NCBI GenBank assembly: GCA_040880725.1
Contig: JBBDHV010000010.1
Span: 1-43,136 of the forward strand
Length of the DNA stretch: 43,136 bases
Reading direction: 5' to 3'
Source of the DNA: DATHWB01 sp040880725
GTDB lineage: Bacteria > Actinomycetota > Acidimicrobiia > Spongiisociales > ZC4RG35
A program made the position numbers and the translations under genes. Below are positions 9,073 to 17,918 of this stretch, piece by piece. A model generated the notes under the pieces. The model saw only the letters and a list, made by a program, of their open reading frames with translations. It was not told the origin of the DNA and did no database searches. Numbering within the stretch: position 1 is the stretch's first letter; every line of letters begins with the position of its first letter.

Positions 9073-9597
9073 ATGAAGGCCAGACTTGTGGAAGTCCAGA
9101 TCTCGATCGAGTTGGAGCCAGACCAAACACCCGTGGTCGACCATCTGAACGACGCCGCCTACTGCCGTTTGTCGTGGGCGCGCGGTGGCGGTCCGCCTTT
9201 CGCTCGAGGTCTCTACTTGTGGCTGAGCGACGATTGCTCGGTCCTCTACGTGGGCAAGGCCACCAGCAACCAGACAAGCCACCTCTATCGCCGGATCACC
9301 GCCTACAAGCGGGCAACACCTGGCAAGACGCAGTGGACCTCACTTCGGCTCAACTCCGACATCCTTGGATACGTCCAAGGCGGTGGCCGCGTTCGGCTCC
9401 TGTGCCTAGCGATGCCCGATGCAGCCCCAGAGGATGTGACACGCGCCGAAGAGACTCTCATCAACCGAGCGCGACCACCATGGAACCGCCAGCGCAATCC
9501 GAACCCGAGAAGTGTGGAAGCCGCGATGTCCCTGGCCTTACTACTTGGCCTTCCACCATCGGAGCCCCTCCCAACCTCGGTGTCCATACCCGCCTGA
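9073..9597 (+). CDS. GIY-YIG-family nuclease-like protein
   Basis: 174 aa from the ATG at 9073, chosen over an ATG at 9064 because AAGGA is 8 nt upstream. The GIY-YIG fold is indicated by GLYLW (46-50), LYVGKAT (58-64), arginines in LYRRI (71-75), a Glu in AEETLI (125-130) and PPWNRQ (135-140), in the usual order. The two signature strands read GLY and YVG. The family makes single- or double-strand DNA cuts in restriction, homing and repair proteins. No partner methylase or DNA-binding domain is fused. It is transcribed against both flanking defence genes, with only 14 nt between its stop and that of the brxL-like gene. It may be an independent defence nuclease or a passenger; its substrate cannot be inferred. 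Confidence 0.75.
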   Translation: MKARLVEVQISIELEPDQTPVVDHLNDAAYCRLSWARGGGPPFARGLYLWLSDDCSVLYVGKATSNQTSHLYRRITAYKRATPGKTQWTSLRLNSDILGYVQGGGRVRLLCLAMPDAAPEDVTRAEETLINRARPPWNRQRNPNPRSVEAAMSLALLLGLPPSEPLPTSVSIPA

Positions 9598-9611
9598 TTC
9601 ACTGACGGGTA

Positions 9612-11642
9612 TCACGTCCCCCATCTTTGAGCGATGTAGTCGACCGCTTCCCGCGTGCTCAACCTTCTCGTCGAATTGCCCAGGCGCACGTAGAACCAGT
9701 CGTCGTCCTTCATGGACACGTAGGTCGGCGAGCCACTCGGACGAACCCTGACCCTACAAATCTTCGTTCCCTGCACGGTCGGGAAGTCGACGTCGGCGTT
9801 GCTGGCGGCGGCACCTCCGAGGGCAGACTCCATGAGGGTCGTCAGCCAGGCTTCGAAGCCGTCAAGGTCCTTGCGATGGACGGTTGGGAGATCGCGATCG
9901 AGCCCGACGGGTTGTCCCGAGTCGTCCACACCAACGAGGAGCGTGCCTCCTCTCCCGTTCATGAATCCTGCGATGCTCTTCAGCACGGCGTGCTCGATCT
10001 CCTTGTCGACGCGTTCGGCATGCATGTTCCAGCGGGCGGTGGCCTTGAACTCCACGTGCTTCGACTCGCCCGCTTCGAGCAGGGCTTCGACTGATGGGCC
10101 GTCAGGAGACAAGGTCTCTTCCGGGAGTTGAACGTCGACCCCCGTGTCGAGTTCTTCGGGTTGCTCGAGAACGTCGACCCAGACCTCTCGGCCGGAGTCC
10201 CGTTCCACGTATGAGAACGCAGTCTTCGAGTAGTCGTGAGCGGCAAGCTTCTTGAGCTGCTCCTTGACTCGCCTTCGACCTTCCATGGCGAACTCGAGGT
10301 ACTCGCGCAGCTCGCCACGGGTCCACTCGCCGTGGGGATGAAGGATCTTCAGGAATCCTGACACCGTCTTGCGTACGGCTTTCTCGTCGCGAGCCGCGAG
10401 GTGCGGCCCGAGAGCGAAGTCCTCGTCGATAGCGCGAACCTGGCTGTCTTTACGCAGGTGCCGAAGCGCTTCGGCGAAATAGTCGGAGATGAACCCGAAG
10501 TGGTCGGTGAACAGCGACCGCTCAAGCTTCGGGACCTCCCATCCGGGCAAATAGAAGTGGAGTCGGTCGAGGAAGGCGGGGTCGATCATCGATGAGGGGA
10601 GATCGGCAAATAGGTGGGCCGTTCGGACAAGTTCGTTCGGCGGCTTGCTCGTATTGCCCACGAGGACCACCGACGCCTCCGCAGGGGTCTCCTCTTTTCC
10701 CCGGGCGAACGAGCCGGACTCCATGTAGTCCTTCAGCATGTTGATCACTGTGGGGTCAGACATCTGGAGTCCGGCCACCTCGTCGAAGGCGACAACATCC
10801 CATGCGCCGAGCAGGCCGATGCGACCGGTGGACATGTTCACGAAGAGCTGCGCCACGGTGACCTTGCCGCCCGAGATGAGGATGGCGTTGGGGTTTGACT
10901 CTCGGTACACGAACGACTTGCCGGTCCCCCACGGTCCCAACTCGATGAGGTTGTAGTTGCGCTCGACCATCGGAATGAGGCGTGTCGTCGCGAGGAGCTT
11001 GCCCCGCAGATCGGTCTCGTTCGGCTCTAGGCCGATTGTGCGCAACACAAGGTCGAGCCACTCGTCTCGGCTGAATCGTTGACGGCCTTGGAGGTACTCC
11101 TCGAAGTTGAATGCCGCCACTTGGATCGGCTTCAGGCCCTTGATGTAGAAGGGACGCTTGTGGGCCAGGTCGTCAGCTGCGTTGTAAATCAGGTCCAGTT
11201 GGCACCATGCACCGCCACCGAGCAACCGGTCGTACTTGTAGACGACGTCTTCGGGGATGTGGACGTACTTGTCGTTGAAGTTCTGCAGGTGAGCCCAGAA
11301 CTTGTCTTCGCTGGCAAGGAGCCGGACATCTACCTTGTCGATGAGTCGATGTTGCCCCTTCCGCTTCAGCTCGGCTTTGGCCTTTTCGGATTCGTCAGGT
11401 CGGATGAAGTGATCACGTAGCGTCTGGTTGACGACTACCAGCCCGGCTTCGATCGAGAACGGGTCGTCGGTGGCGCAGTACTTGCCGAGAAGGAATTCGA
11501 GAACGTAGACGGGGACGTTTGCGCCCACCTTGACTTCCCGGACGAGGTCCTTTCGAACGACCCGACCAGGGAAAGCTTCATTGGCGAGTTCATCGAGGCG
11601 GTCGAGGGATGTCTCAGCCAAGGTCGTCCTCCACAGTGACAT
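9612..11642 (-). CDS. brxL: BrxL-like AAA+ protein with C-terminal AlbA_2 (Schlafen-type) domain
   Basis: 676 aa. The ATG at 11642 has GGAGGT about 8 nt upstream and overlaps the end of pglZ by 29 nt. Residues about 10-470 match BrxL, the last gene of type 1 BREX: an N-terminal region with KYVHIPED, Walker A ELGPWGTGKSF (234-244), Walker B DVVAFDE (282-288), VLVGNTSKP (327-335) and a DPAFLDRLHFYLPGW arginine-finger region (354-368). BrxL assembles on DNA and is needed for phage exclusion. The C-terminus has no visible Lon Ser-Lys protease signature. Instead about 524-676 is an AlbA_2 domain (HVEFKATAR at 529-537, then FMNGRGGTLLVGVDDSGQP at 560-578), known as a nucleic-acid-binding module in Schlafen-like proteins. 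The fusion is within one uninterrupted frame. Confidence 0.85.
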   Translation of the reverse strand: MSLWRTTLAETSLDRLDELANEAFPGRVVRKDLVREVKVGANVPVYVLEFLLGKYCATDDPFSIEAGLVVVNQTLRDHFIRPDESEKAKAELKRKGQHRLIDKVDVRLLASEDKFWAHLQNFNDKYVHIPEDVVYKYDRLLGGGAWCQLDLIYNAADDLAHKRPFYIKGLKPIQVAAFNFEEYLQGRQRFSRDEWLDLVLRTIGLEPNETDLRGKLLATTRLIPMVERNYNLIELGPWGTGKSFVYRESNPNAILISGGKVTVAQLFVNMSTGRIGLLGAWDVVAFDEVAGLQMSDPTVINMLKDYMESGSFARGKEETPAEASVVLVGNTSKPPNELVRTAHLFADLPSSMIDPAFLDRLHFYLPGWEVPKLERSLFTDHFGFISDYFAEALRHLRKDSQVRAIDEDFALGPHLAARDEKAVRKTVSGFLKILHPHGEWTRGELREYLEFAMEGRRRVKEQLKKLAAHDYSKTAFSYVERDSGREVWVDVLEQPEELDTGVDVQLPEETLSPDGPSVEALLEAGESKHVEFKATARWNMHAERVDKEIEHAVLKSIAGFMNGRGGTLLVGVDDSGQPVGLDRDLPTVHRKDLDGFEAWLTTLMESALGGAAASNADVDFPTVQGTKICRVRVRPSGSPTYVSMKDDDWFYVRLGNSTRRLSTREAVDYIAQRWGT

Positions 11643-14100
11643 CGGCAGCCACCTCCACCGGGTTCCGGCTCAACCGCGTCCCGGTGGCAGCGTCGATCAC
11701 GTCAAGGTTCAGGCTGGCTCCGGCTTGAAGGTTCCTTGTGATCTGGAGCGTGACTACTCGGGGCTGCTGGGTGGTCACCTCAACGGTGCCAGTCGCAGGG
11801 TCAACGTCGTCACCTCCGATGAGACGAGAGCAGGGTTCGTTGCCTTCCGTGAGCTGCACCCTGACTCTGGTCGTGGTTCCGAATAGGTCCGGTTCACCTT
11901 CGACTTCCATCGTGATGACCACGATGCCCGTGGTGATCCGACTCCCCGACAGGCTGGCCGTGATGCTGCGGGCCGGTTCAGACGGAGTCTCGTGGGCGAT
12001 GACCGAGACGACGGGCACAATCAGCTCCTGTGGGGAGAGCCCGCCATGGAAGAACTGGAGCCCGCCCCCTGCCCTGAATACACCAAGTCCCTTCGGGATG
12101 ATCATGTCGAGATCGCTGCGAACTCCAAAGGAGGCGAGGGGGACCTTTACCGTCGCGTCGGTGACCGTGCCACCGATGCCGATCCAGGCCCGTCGATGGA
12201 GTTCCCCAGTTCCGGTCGAGGGTGGATCGACAAGGCGATCGGTCCCGAGTTCTCGCGAGAGGGCGAGGAAACCGTGATCTGCAGTGATAACGACTGTGCG
12301 GACCCCTATGTGAAGGAACCGAGCGACGAGGGTCGTGAGGACGGTGAGCACGTTCTCGAAGTCACCCCATGTGCAGGCGAGCAGATCTGACTCGCCGCTC
12401 TGGTCGATCTCCTGCGACCGGACCAGGACAAGGTCGGACGACTCGACCTGGCTCCGGAGCCAGTCGTTTCCACGCTGGACTGCGTCGGTGAGCCGCAGGT
12501 TGGCGATCGTGCCGTGGCGCTGCTCGAGTTCAGCCACACGGTCGGAGACAGACTTCACGTCGTCATCGCGAAATTTGACCCGCACTTTGCTCCCCGAGAG
12601 AACAAGGCTCATGTGGACCGCTGCGTCGGGAAGAAGGGAAGCCATCCCGACCGGGGTCACGGTGGGCGGTGTTGCCACCGCGGGCCGGATCTCGACGGTG
12701 GCGGGAAGCTGGCGGAGACGTTCGGCCAGGGCTTGGCCTAACTCATAGCGAAGGGCATCCACCCAGACGAACACCGTCGGACCCTCGGACGACTCCACCT
12801 GTCGGTGAACGTCTCGTTGCGAGGGGATGTTGGTGCCCGGATCAGCTCCGCCCGCAGCCGCAGACACGGCGACCAGAACCTCCTCCAGCCACTCCTCGTA
12901 CTCGGCACGGGCCGCTTGGAAGGCCCGATCGAGCGAGTCGGTGTCGATCGGAAGAACGGCGCGAAGCGACTCGACCCGTCTGTGGGCAGCGTCTACCCGC
13001 CAGCCAGCTTCGACGTACCAGTCGAGCAGATCGGTGAGACCTCGGACACCGGTCGGGCGTGCTCGGGCAGTGTCGTGCAGGTCGGCCAGTGCAGCAACGG
13101 CTCGCCACTTGGCTTCCACGCCGGTCTCGCCGCTCCGACCGGGACGCGCCCACCAACTCGATGCGAGACGCGTGGTCGCCAGCGCACCCGCCTCCTCGGG
13201 TCGAGTCGCCGCGAACATCTGCATAGCTGCGTCGAATGCAACGGCATCGACAGCCGGCGTGATGTCGCAAGTCGCCAAGCGGCGATCCCACTGTAACCGG
13301 GAGGCGAGGCCGAGCTGGGCATCGACGTTCCGGGCAAGTCGCCGGTACTGATCGGCGTCGGGTCCGTTCCTCAACAGGGCAATCGCCTCCTCGACAATAC
13401 CGAGCTGTCGAGCCGTTGCCGGCGCTTGGATCGCTGGTAACGACTCCGGGAGCTCTCCTGCGGCAGCGTCGAGGATCCTCAGGACGATGTCCTGGAAGAC
13501 ATCGTCCCTTAGGTCGACTCCACGACGTTCACTTGCCACGATCCCAGCCGAAGCGGCCAGGAACGCCGCAGCGCTAGCCCAGAGGTCGCCCTCGTCGAGG
13601 ATCTGGTCGAAGTCGGGGGTGAGTAATCGGCGAACCATTTCACTCGACGAAGCGGCTCCGATGGCAGCCACCAGCCGGGCATCCGCTCCCTGGTCACCAT
13701 CCAGGACTGCCTCAGCCTGCTCGATGGTCTCGGCCTGACGGCCGATCTGATCAATGCGAGCGGAGGTGAGTCGACCTTTCAACGCCCGTTCAAGGAGAGT
13801 ATTGAGTCGCCGAGTGAACACACTCCCAGCGTCCCGTGCCTCTGCTAGCGGGTCTTCTGTCGGACTCGGACAAGGCAGGTAGATGACAAGTCGACGAGGA
13901 TTCGGATCGGATAGCAGCGGCTCGACCGATCGGCGCAGGCGGTAGAAACTGCCATCCCACCGTTCGAACACGGCATCCGACGGAGCGACTTCGGCCGCCA
14001 CACCGACGTATTCACGAGCAGGGTCATCCCAGACGACGACGCCGTGCTTCTTCACTTTCGCGTTCAGCTCCTCCGCCAACGCCGCTCGTAGATCGCTCAT
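11614..14100 (-). CDS. pglZ: BREX phosphatase-superfamily protein PglZ
   Basis: 828 aa; the ATG at 14100 overlaps the pglX stop (ATGA). The C-terminal half holds the PglZ domain of the alkaline phosphatase superfamily: FVWVDALRYE (444-453) with the first metal/nucleophile region, TVTPVGMASLLP (480-491), a Glu/Asp-rich stretch about 560-585, and VVITADHGFL (603-612) with the Asp-His metal ligands. PglZ is a core gene of all BREX types. It is needed for both methylation and defence, although its exact reaction is not settled. Length and position directly after pglX agree with type 1-like BREX loci. It is translationally linked to both neighbours. Confidence 0.92.
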   Translation of the reverse strand: MSDLRAALAEELNAKVKKHGVVVWDDPAREYVGVAAEVAPSDAVFERWDGSFYRLRRSVEPLLSDPNPRRLVIYLPCPSPTEDPLAEARDAGSVFTRRLNTLLERALKGRLTSARIDQIGRQAETIEQAEAVLDGDQGADARLVAAIGAASSSEMVRRLLTPDFDQILDEGDLWASAAAFLAASAGIVASERRGVDLRDDVFQDIVLRILDAAAGELPESLPAIQAPATARQLGIVEEAIALLRNGPDADQYRRLARNVDAQLGLASRLQWDRRLATCDITPAVDAVAFDAAMQMFAATRPEEAGALATTRLASSWWARPGRSGETGVEAKWRAVAALADLHDTARARPTGVRGLTDLLDWYVEAGWRVDAAHRRVESLRAVLPIDTDSLDRAFQAARAEYEEWLEEVLVAVSAAAGGADPGTNIPSQRDVHRQVESSEGPTVFVWVDALRYELGQALAERLRQLPATVEIRPAVATPPTVTPVGMASLLPDAAVHMSLVLSGSKVRVKFRDDDVKSVSDRVAELEQRHGTIANLRLTDAVQRGNDWLRSQVESSDLVLVRSQEIDQSGESDLLACTWGDFENVLTVLTTLVARFLHIGVRTVVITADHGFLALSRELGTDRLVDPPSTGTGELHRRAWIGIGGTVTDATVKVPLASFGVRSDLDMIIPKGLGVFRAGGGLQFFHGGLSPQELIVPVVSVIAHETPSEPARSITASLSGSRITTGIVVITMEVEGEPDLFGTTTRVRVQLTEGNEPCSRLIGGDDVDPATGTVEVTTQQPRVVTLQITRNLQAGASLNLDVIDAATGTRLSRNPVEVAADVTVEDDLG

Positions 14101-17100
14101 AACCGGTCACGCCATCGAGCCACCGTCGCCCACTCGTGTTGGCCGGCTCGTAGCTCCTCCCGATACTCCGCCGCCTTCTTCCAAGCGGGGAACAGGTCAG
14201 CCAGAGGGGCGGCATTCAACACCATCCCGTCGTCAAGGTCGGGAACCCATCCGAGGCGAGCGATGCGCTCGGCCTCGCGTCGGAAGACGCGCAGTTCCTC
14301 TGAGAGGTTCTCTTCGGCGTCGAGCGCCTTCGCAACCTCGGTGATCGACCGACCCGCCCCGCCAGCTTCGCGTTCGGCGGAAAGCTGGCGGATCACGTCC
14401 GCCGCGAGCCGCTCTCGGCGCTCCGCTTCACGGACAACTGCGAAGAGGGTCTCTCGCGAGAGCGTCAGCGCGTACAGCCAAACACTCCAAACCCTCGAAG
14501 GTACCGAGAGCTGCCAATAGATCGGGGCGGCACGTCGGCTCATCGAATAGCGGGACAGATGGTCCTTGAAGAACTGGGTGCGGAGGTAGTGCCGGAGCGA
14601 CGGCTTGTTAAGCGTCGACGCGAGCTCTGTGAGGGTGGCGTCGGACCGGTCTGTAAGTGCTTGGGCGGCCATTCTCGTACGGTGCTCGATGTCCCATGGG
14701 TGTCCCAGTTCGTCGAGGAGGACATGATCCGGGGGTCGTGAGAGTCGGTATCCATCGGGGGTCCCGTTGGCTGGGTATCCGCCCTCTGTGAGTTCTCCGG
14801 GCGAAGAGACGAGCACGGGATCGAAGAGGTCGGGTAGTTCACGTGCGAGCGATCGGTCCGAGCCGATTCTGATATCCCAGCGTCCGAAGGCGCAGCCCAC
14901 CAGGTAGGACACTTGATCCTGAGCAGTCGCTGCCGGCTCCTCCGGTGGGAGCAGGTCTCGCTCTTTGACGACCTGCGCGATCCGTCGAGGGTTCACTTCG
15001 AGCCCGTGGGCAATCACTTCGAGGCGCCGGTCGGCGAAATAGGTCAGGCTGGCAATGGCTCTTGATCCACCCCGTTCTTCGATGAGCTGGTCAATCACGC
15101 CGTCGATAGGCGCCTGGTACAGCTCAGCGATGCGGTCGTCGACATCAAGGGTTTCCGGGTAACTGAGGGGGTGTGGGCCGATCTCGTCATCGAGGTACTG
15201 GCGGACCAATAGTTCGTCGCCAATTGCTCCTATCACAAAATCGTCGAGTTGCAGTGTGTCTGAGAGCTGCTCGAGATGGGTGGTTAAGCGCTCCACATGC
15301 CGAGAATGTGCATCGGCCAACGGCCGACCTGTGAACCCGACAACGACGAAAGATCGTGTGGTCTCGTCGCCACCGTCCAATTCTCGACGACGTCCGGCGA
15401 GTTTCGCTGCCAGCTTCGCCAGCCGCGCACCATCGCCCAAGTCGGGCCATGGCAACTTCTGGACGAGCCCTACCTCGTAGCTCTTTGAGGCGCCCCCCGA
15501 GGTTGTCTCGTCCGCCGACGGCATCTGAATTGCCAGGAGCGCATGACCCACGCGACTGACCAGCATCGGCAGCACGCTCAGCGGTTCAGAAGACGACACG
15601 ACAGGTCCTTTGTGGCTGAAGACGCACCCAGCCGGTAACACTCGGGGGGAAAACCCGCTCGCCGTGCGAAGTGTCCAGGTCAGGCCCGGCTTGAAGTAGT
15701 ACTGCGGGTTTCGGATCACCGACCCGTCGAATGACTTGAGGTACTTCCCATCGTCCTTCCAGTCGATGAGAAGATGGATGTCGGCCCAGTAGGGACTGTA
15801 TTCACCGCCTTTGGCGAAGGGCACCCACCGCTTGCCGCTTCGGGTCTCCTCTCGTGTCCGTGCGATGCGTCGTGGGTCGACTTCCCAGAAGGCCCTGACG
15901 AAACGGAAGTCCATCCCGGTCGCCAGACCTTGTCGCACATCGGCCTCGCTCCCTTCGAGTGAGGGATAGTCGATGAAAAGGCGTCGGAGTGATGGACTCA
16001 TCCAGTAAGCCAGCGGAGCGCCGGGGATGGCCGCGAAGTCCTCGAGCGGGACTCGGAACACCCGAGCATCTGATGTGTTGCTCCGCGATGATCGGCTCGC
16101 ATCGACGAGTGCCCTCGGTCGGTCTACCTCCTTCAGCAGCCGGATGAACCTGGCATGTTCGTCGGGCTCGGTTTGTCGCAACACGTAGGCAGCTGCCTCG
16201 ACCAGGGCCTGTTCCATCACTCCGTAGCCGAGATCGGCGAGGGCGACCAATTGGTGTCCGAGGAGTATCTCTGCCCTCCACTGTTCGAACGTCGTGAGGA
16301 ACATTCCGGCTCGGGAGGTGATCGCACCGCAGGTACCGTGGCCGGATTCTGCCAGCTCGACGCCGCGTCCGACGAAGGCGGCGAGCAGGTTGTAGTCCTT
16401 GGTTGGGATCCATGGGTAGGCAGCTTTGAGATAGGACTTGGTTTCGGGGACCGGTTCTCCGAACGGGGGGTTCATGAGAACCGCGGTGTACCGGCGGCGC
16501 ATCGCCTCGACGAATCGAATGGCGTCGCGGGCTTCGGCGGCGAACAGTCGCTCGGCCGCGCTAGAGGTGGCGACGTCGGAGATGTCCCGGAGGGCGGCGA
16601 GAACCTGATTCTCGATTGCGGTGAAAGCGTCGTCTTCGAGGACCTCAGCAAGGGTCCCTTCGACGACTCGATCGCCGAACACCGAGGCGCGGATCTCTTG
16701 TTCGATCCGCTCCTCGATCCTAAGGAGGGGTCCAAGGACCGGCGCGGTCTCGAGTTCAGCGGAGAGGTTTTGGACGGCGGCGCCGATGTCGGGTGGAAGA
16801 CTGGCAATAAGCGCTTCGGCTTCCGGTCCTTTGGGCAGGCCTCGGGCGCAGATGATGTTGGGGGTCGGCAGGTTGCCGGCTGGTCGGTGTCGTCTGGCTC
16901 GGAACACGATGGCCGCCTGTGCGATTTGGGTGCAGCGGGGGTCGATGTCGATGCCCCACAAGGCGGGGACGATGGCGGGTGCGGCGTCGGCGGGAGCGAC
17001 GCCTCGGTGGGTCCAGGCTTGTTCGAGGATGTCGTAGGCGGCGAGGAGGAAGTGTCCGCTACCGCATGCGGGGTCGAGGACGGAGATGGTGTCGAGGTCG

Positions 17101-17918
17101 ATCTCGTGGTGGGCGCTGGGCAGCTGGACGAGGTAGGGCAGGTCGTCGACGAGTGCGGGGATGCCACCGACGAGGTGGGCTCCGAGTCCGTTCTGTACGA
17201 GGAAGTCGACGACGTAGCGCGGTGTGAAGAACTGGTTGCGAACGGCGAGCTCGCGGGAGTCGCGGGGAGCGCCTGAAGCTTCGCGCATGGCGCGGCGCTC
17301 GTCGCCGGTGTTGAAGAACTGGTATACCCATCCCAGGGTGTCGGGCGCATCCCATATCGCGGTCGGCGCAGCTGAAATCACCCCGACCAGGTCCACGAGC
17401 GCGGGGATCGAGGGCTGGAGGACCAGAACGGGGTTGCGCGGGTCAAAGAGTGCCGGAACGTCGGCGGCGAGCTCGTCGGCGCACAGCCCGAGGAAGAGCC
17501 GGAACCGATCCCAGTCGTCTGAACCGGCGAGGGGAGCGACTTCACGAAAGTCGCGGAATCCGGTGGATTCAATTCCTCCACTGAGGGTCTCGGGCAGCAT
17601 GCCGATCGCCTCTGCGATGCGGACTGCCACCAGTCGGTTGAGCTGGGTGAATGCTGCCTCCCTGACCAACCGCTGAACGGAGCCGCCGGCCGACTCGCCC
17701 TCGGAGCGGAGGTGGCGGACCACGGATTCGAGGTCACGTCGAGATTCGAGAGCAGACGCATCGAGGGTGAGGCTCGTCTCCGCTTCAATGACGCCGCTCT
17801 TCTGGATGCCGTATCGACGCTCGAGTTCCTGGGCGAGGTCAGTTTCCAACAGGTGACGGCAGCGCAGGACGAGCTTCTCAAGGATGGTCCTCTGCGTTGC
17901 GTCGAGGGCCTCGATCAT
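14097..17918 (-). CDS. pglX: BREX adenine-specific DNA methyltransferase PglX
   Basis: 1273 aa; the ATG at 17918 overlaps the brxC stop (ATGA). An N-terminal helical part leads to FFTPRYVVDFLV (230-241), the SAM-binding motif I LDPACGSGHFLL (281-292) and motif IV MNPPFGEP (482-489), characteristic of N6-adenine methyltransferases. The remaining C-terminal about 700 residues would form target recognition and helical domains. PglX marks the host genome at a short non-palindromic site, letting BREX tell self from phage DNA. The gene is full length with no frameshift, so the system is probably methylation-competent. The recognition sequence cannot be read from the protein. Confidence 0.93.
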   Translation of the reverse strand: MIEALDATQRTILEKLVLRCRHLLETDLAQELERRYGIQKSGVIEAETSLTLDASALESRRDLESVVRHLRSEGESAGGSVQRLVREAAFTQLNRLVAVRIAEAIGMLPETLSGGIESTGFRDFREVAPLAGSDDWDRFRLFLGLCADELAADVPALFDPRNPVLVLQPSIPALVDLVGVISAAPTAIWDAPDTLGWVYQFFNTGDERRAMREASGAPRDSRELAVRNQFFTPRYVVDFLVQNGLGAHLVGGIPALVDDLPYLVQLPSAHHEIDLDTISVLDPACGSGHFLLAAYDILEQAWTHRGVAPADAAPAIVPALWGIDIDPRCTQIAQAAIVFRARRHRPAGNLPTPNIICARGLPKGPEAEALIASLPPDIGAAVQNLSAELETAPVLGPLLRIEERIEQEIRASVFGDRVVEGTLAEVLEDDAFTAIENQVLAALRDISDVATSSAAERLFAAEARDAIRFVEAMRRRYTAVLMNPPFGEPVPETKSYLKAAYPWIPTKDYNLLAAFVGRGVELAESGHGTCGAITSRAGMFLTTFEQWRAEILLGHQLVALADLGYGVMEQALVEAAAYVLRQTEPDEHARFIRLLKEVDRPRALVDASRSSRSNTSDARVFRVPLEDFAAIPGAPLAYWMSPSLRRLFIDYPSLEGSEADVRQGLATGMDFRFVRAFWEVDPRRIARTREETRSGKRWVPFAKGGEYSPYWADIHLLIDWKDDGKYLKSFDGSVIRNPQYYFKPGLTWTLRTASGFSPRVLPAGCVFSHKGPVVSSSEPLSVLPMLVSRVGHALLAIQMPSADETTSGGASKSYEVGLVQKLPWPDLGDGARLAKLAAKLAGRRRELDGGDETTRSFVVVGFTGRPLADAHSRHVERLTTHLEQLSDTLQLDDFVIGAIGDELLVRQYLDDEIGPHPLSYPETLDVDDRIAELYQAPIDGVIDQLIEERGGSRAIASLTYFADRRLEVIAHGLEVNPRRIAQVVKERDLLPPEEPAATAQDQVSYLVGCAFGRWDIRIGSDRSLARELPDLFDPVLVSSPGELTEGGYPANGTPDGYRLSRPPDHVLLDELGHPWDIEHRTRMAAQALTDRSDATLTELASTLNKPSLRHYLRTQFFKDHLSRYSMSRRAAPIYWQLSVPSRVWSVWLYALTLSRETLFAVVREAERRERLAADVIRQLSAEREAGGAGRSITEVAKALDAEENLSEELRVFRREAERIARLGWVPDLDDGMVLNAAPLADLFPAWKKAAEYREELRAGQHEWATVARWRDRL

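Noticed and set aside
16155..17276. 373-codon plus-strand frame opposite pglX
   Set aside because: Low-complexity Gly/Asp/Val-rich product lying wholly antisense to a well-supported methyltransferase; a codon-bias shadow.
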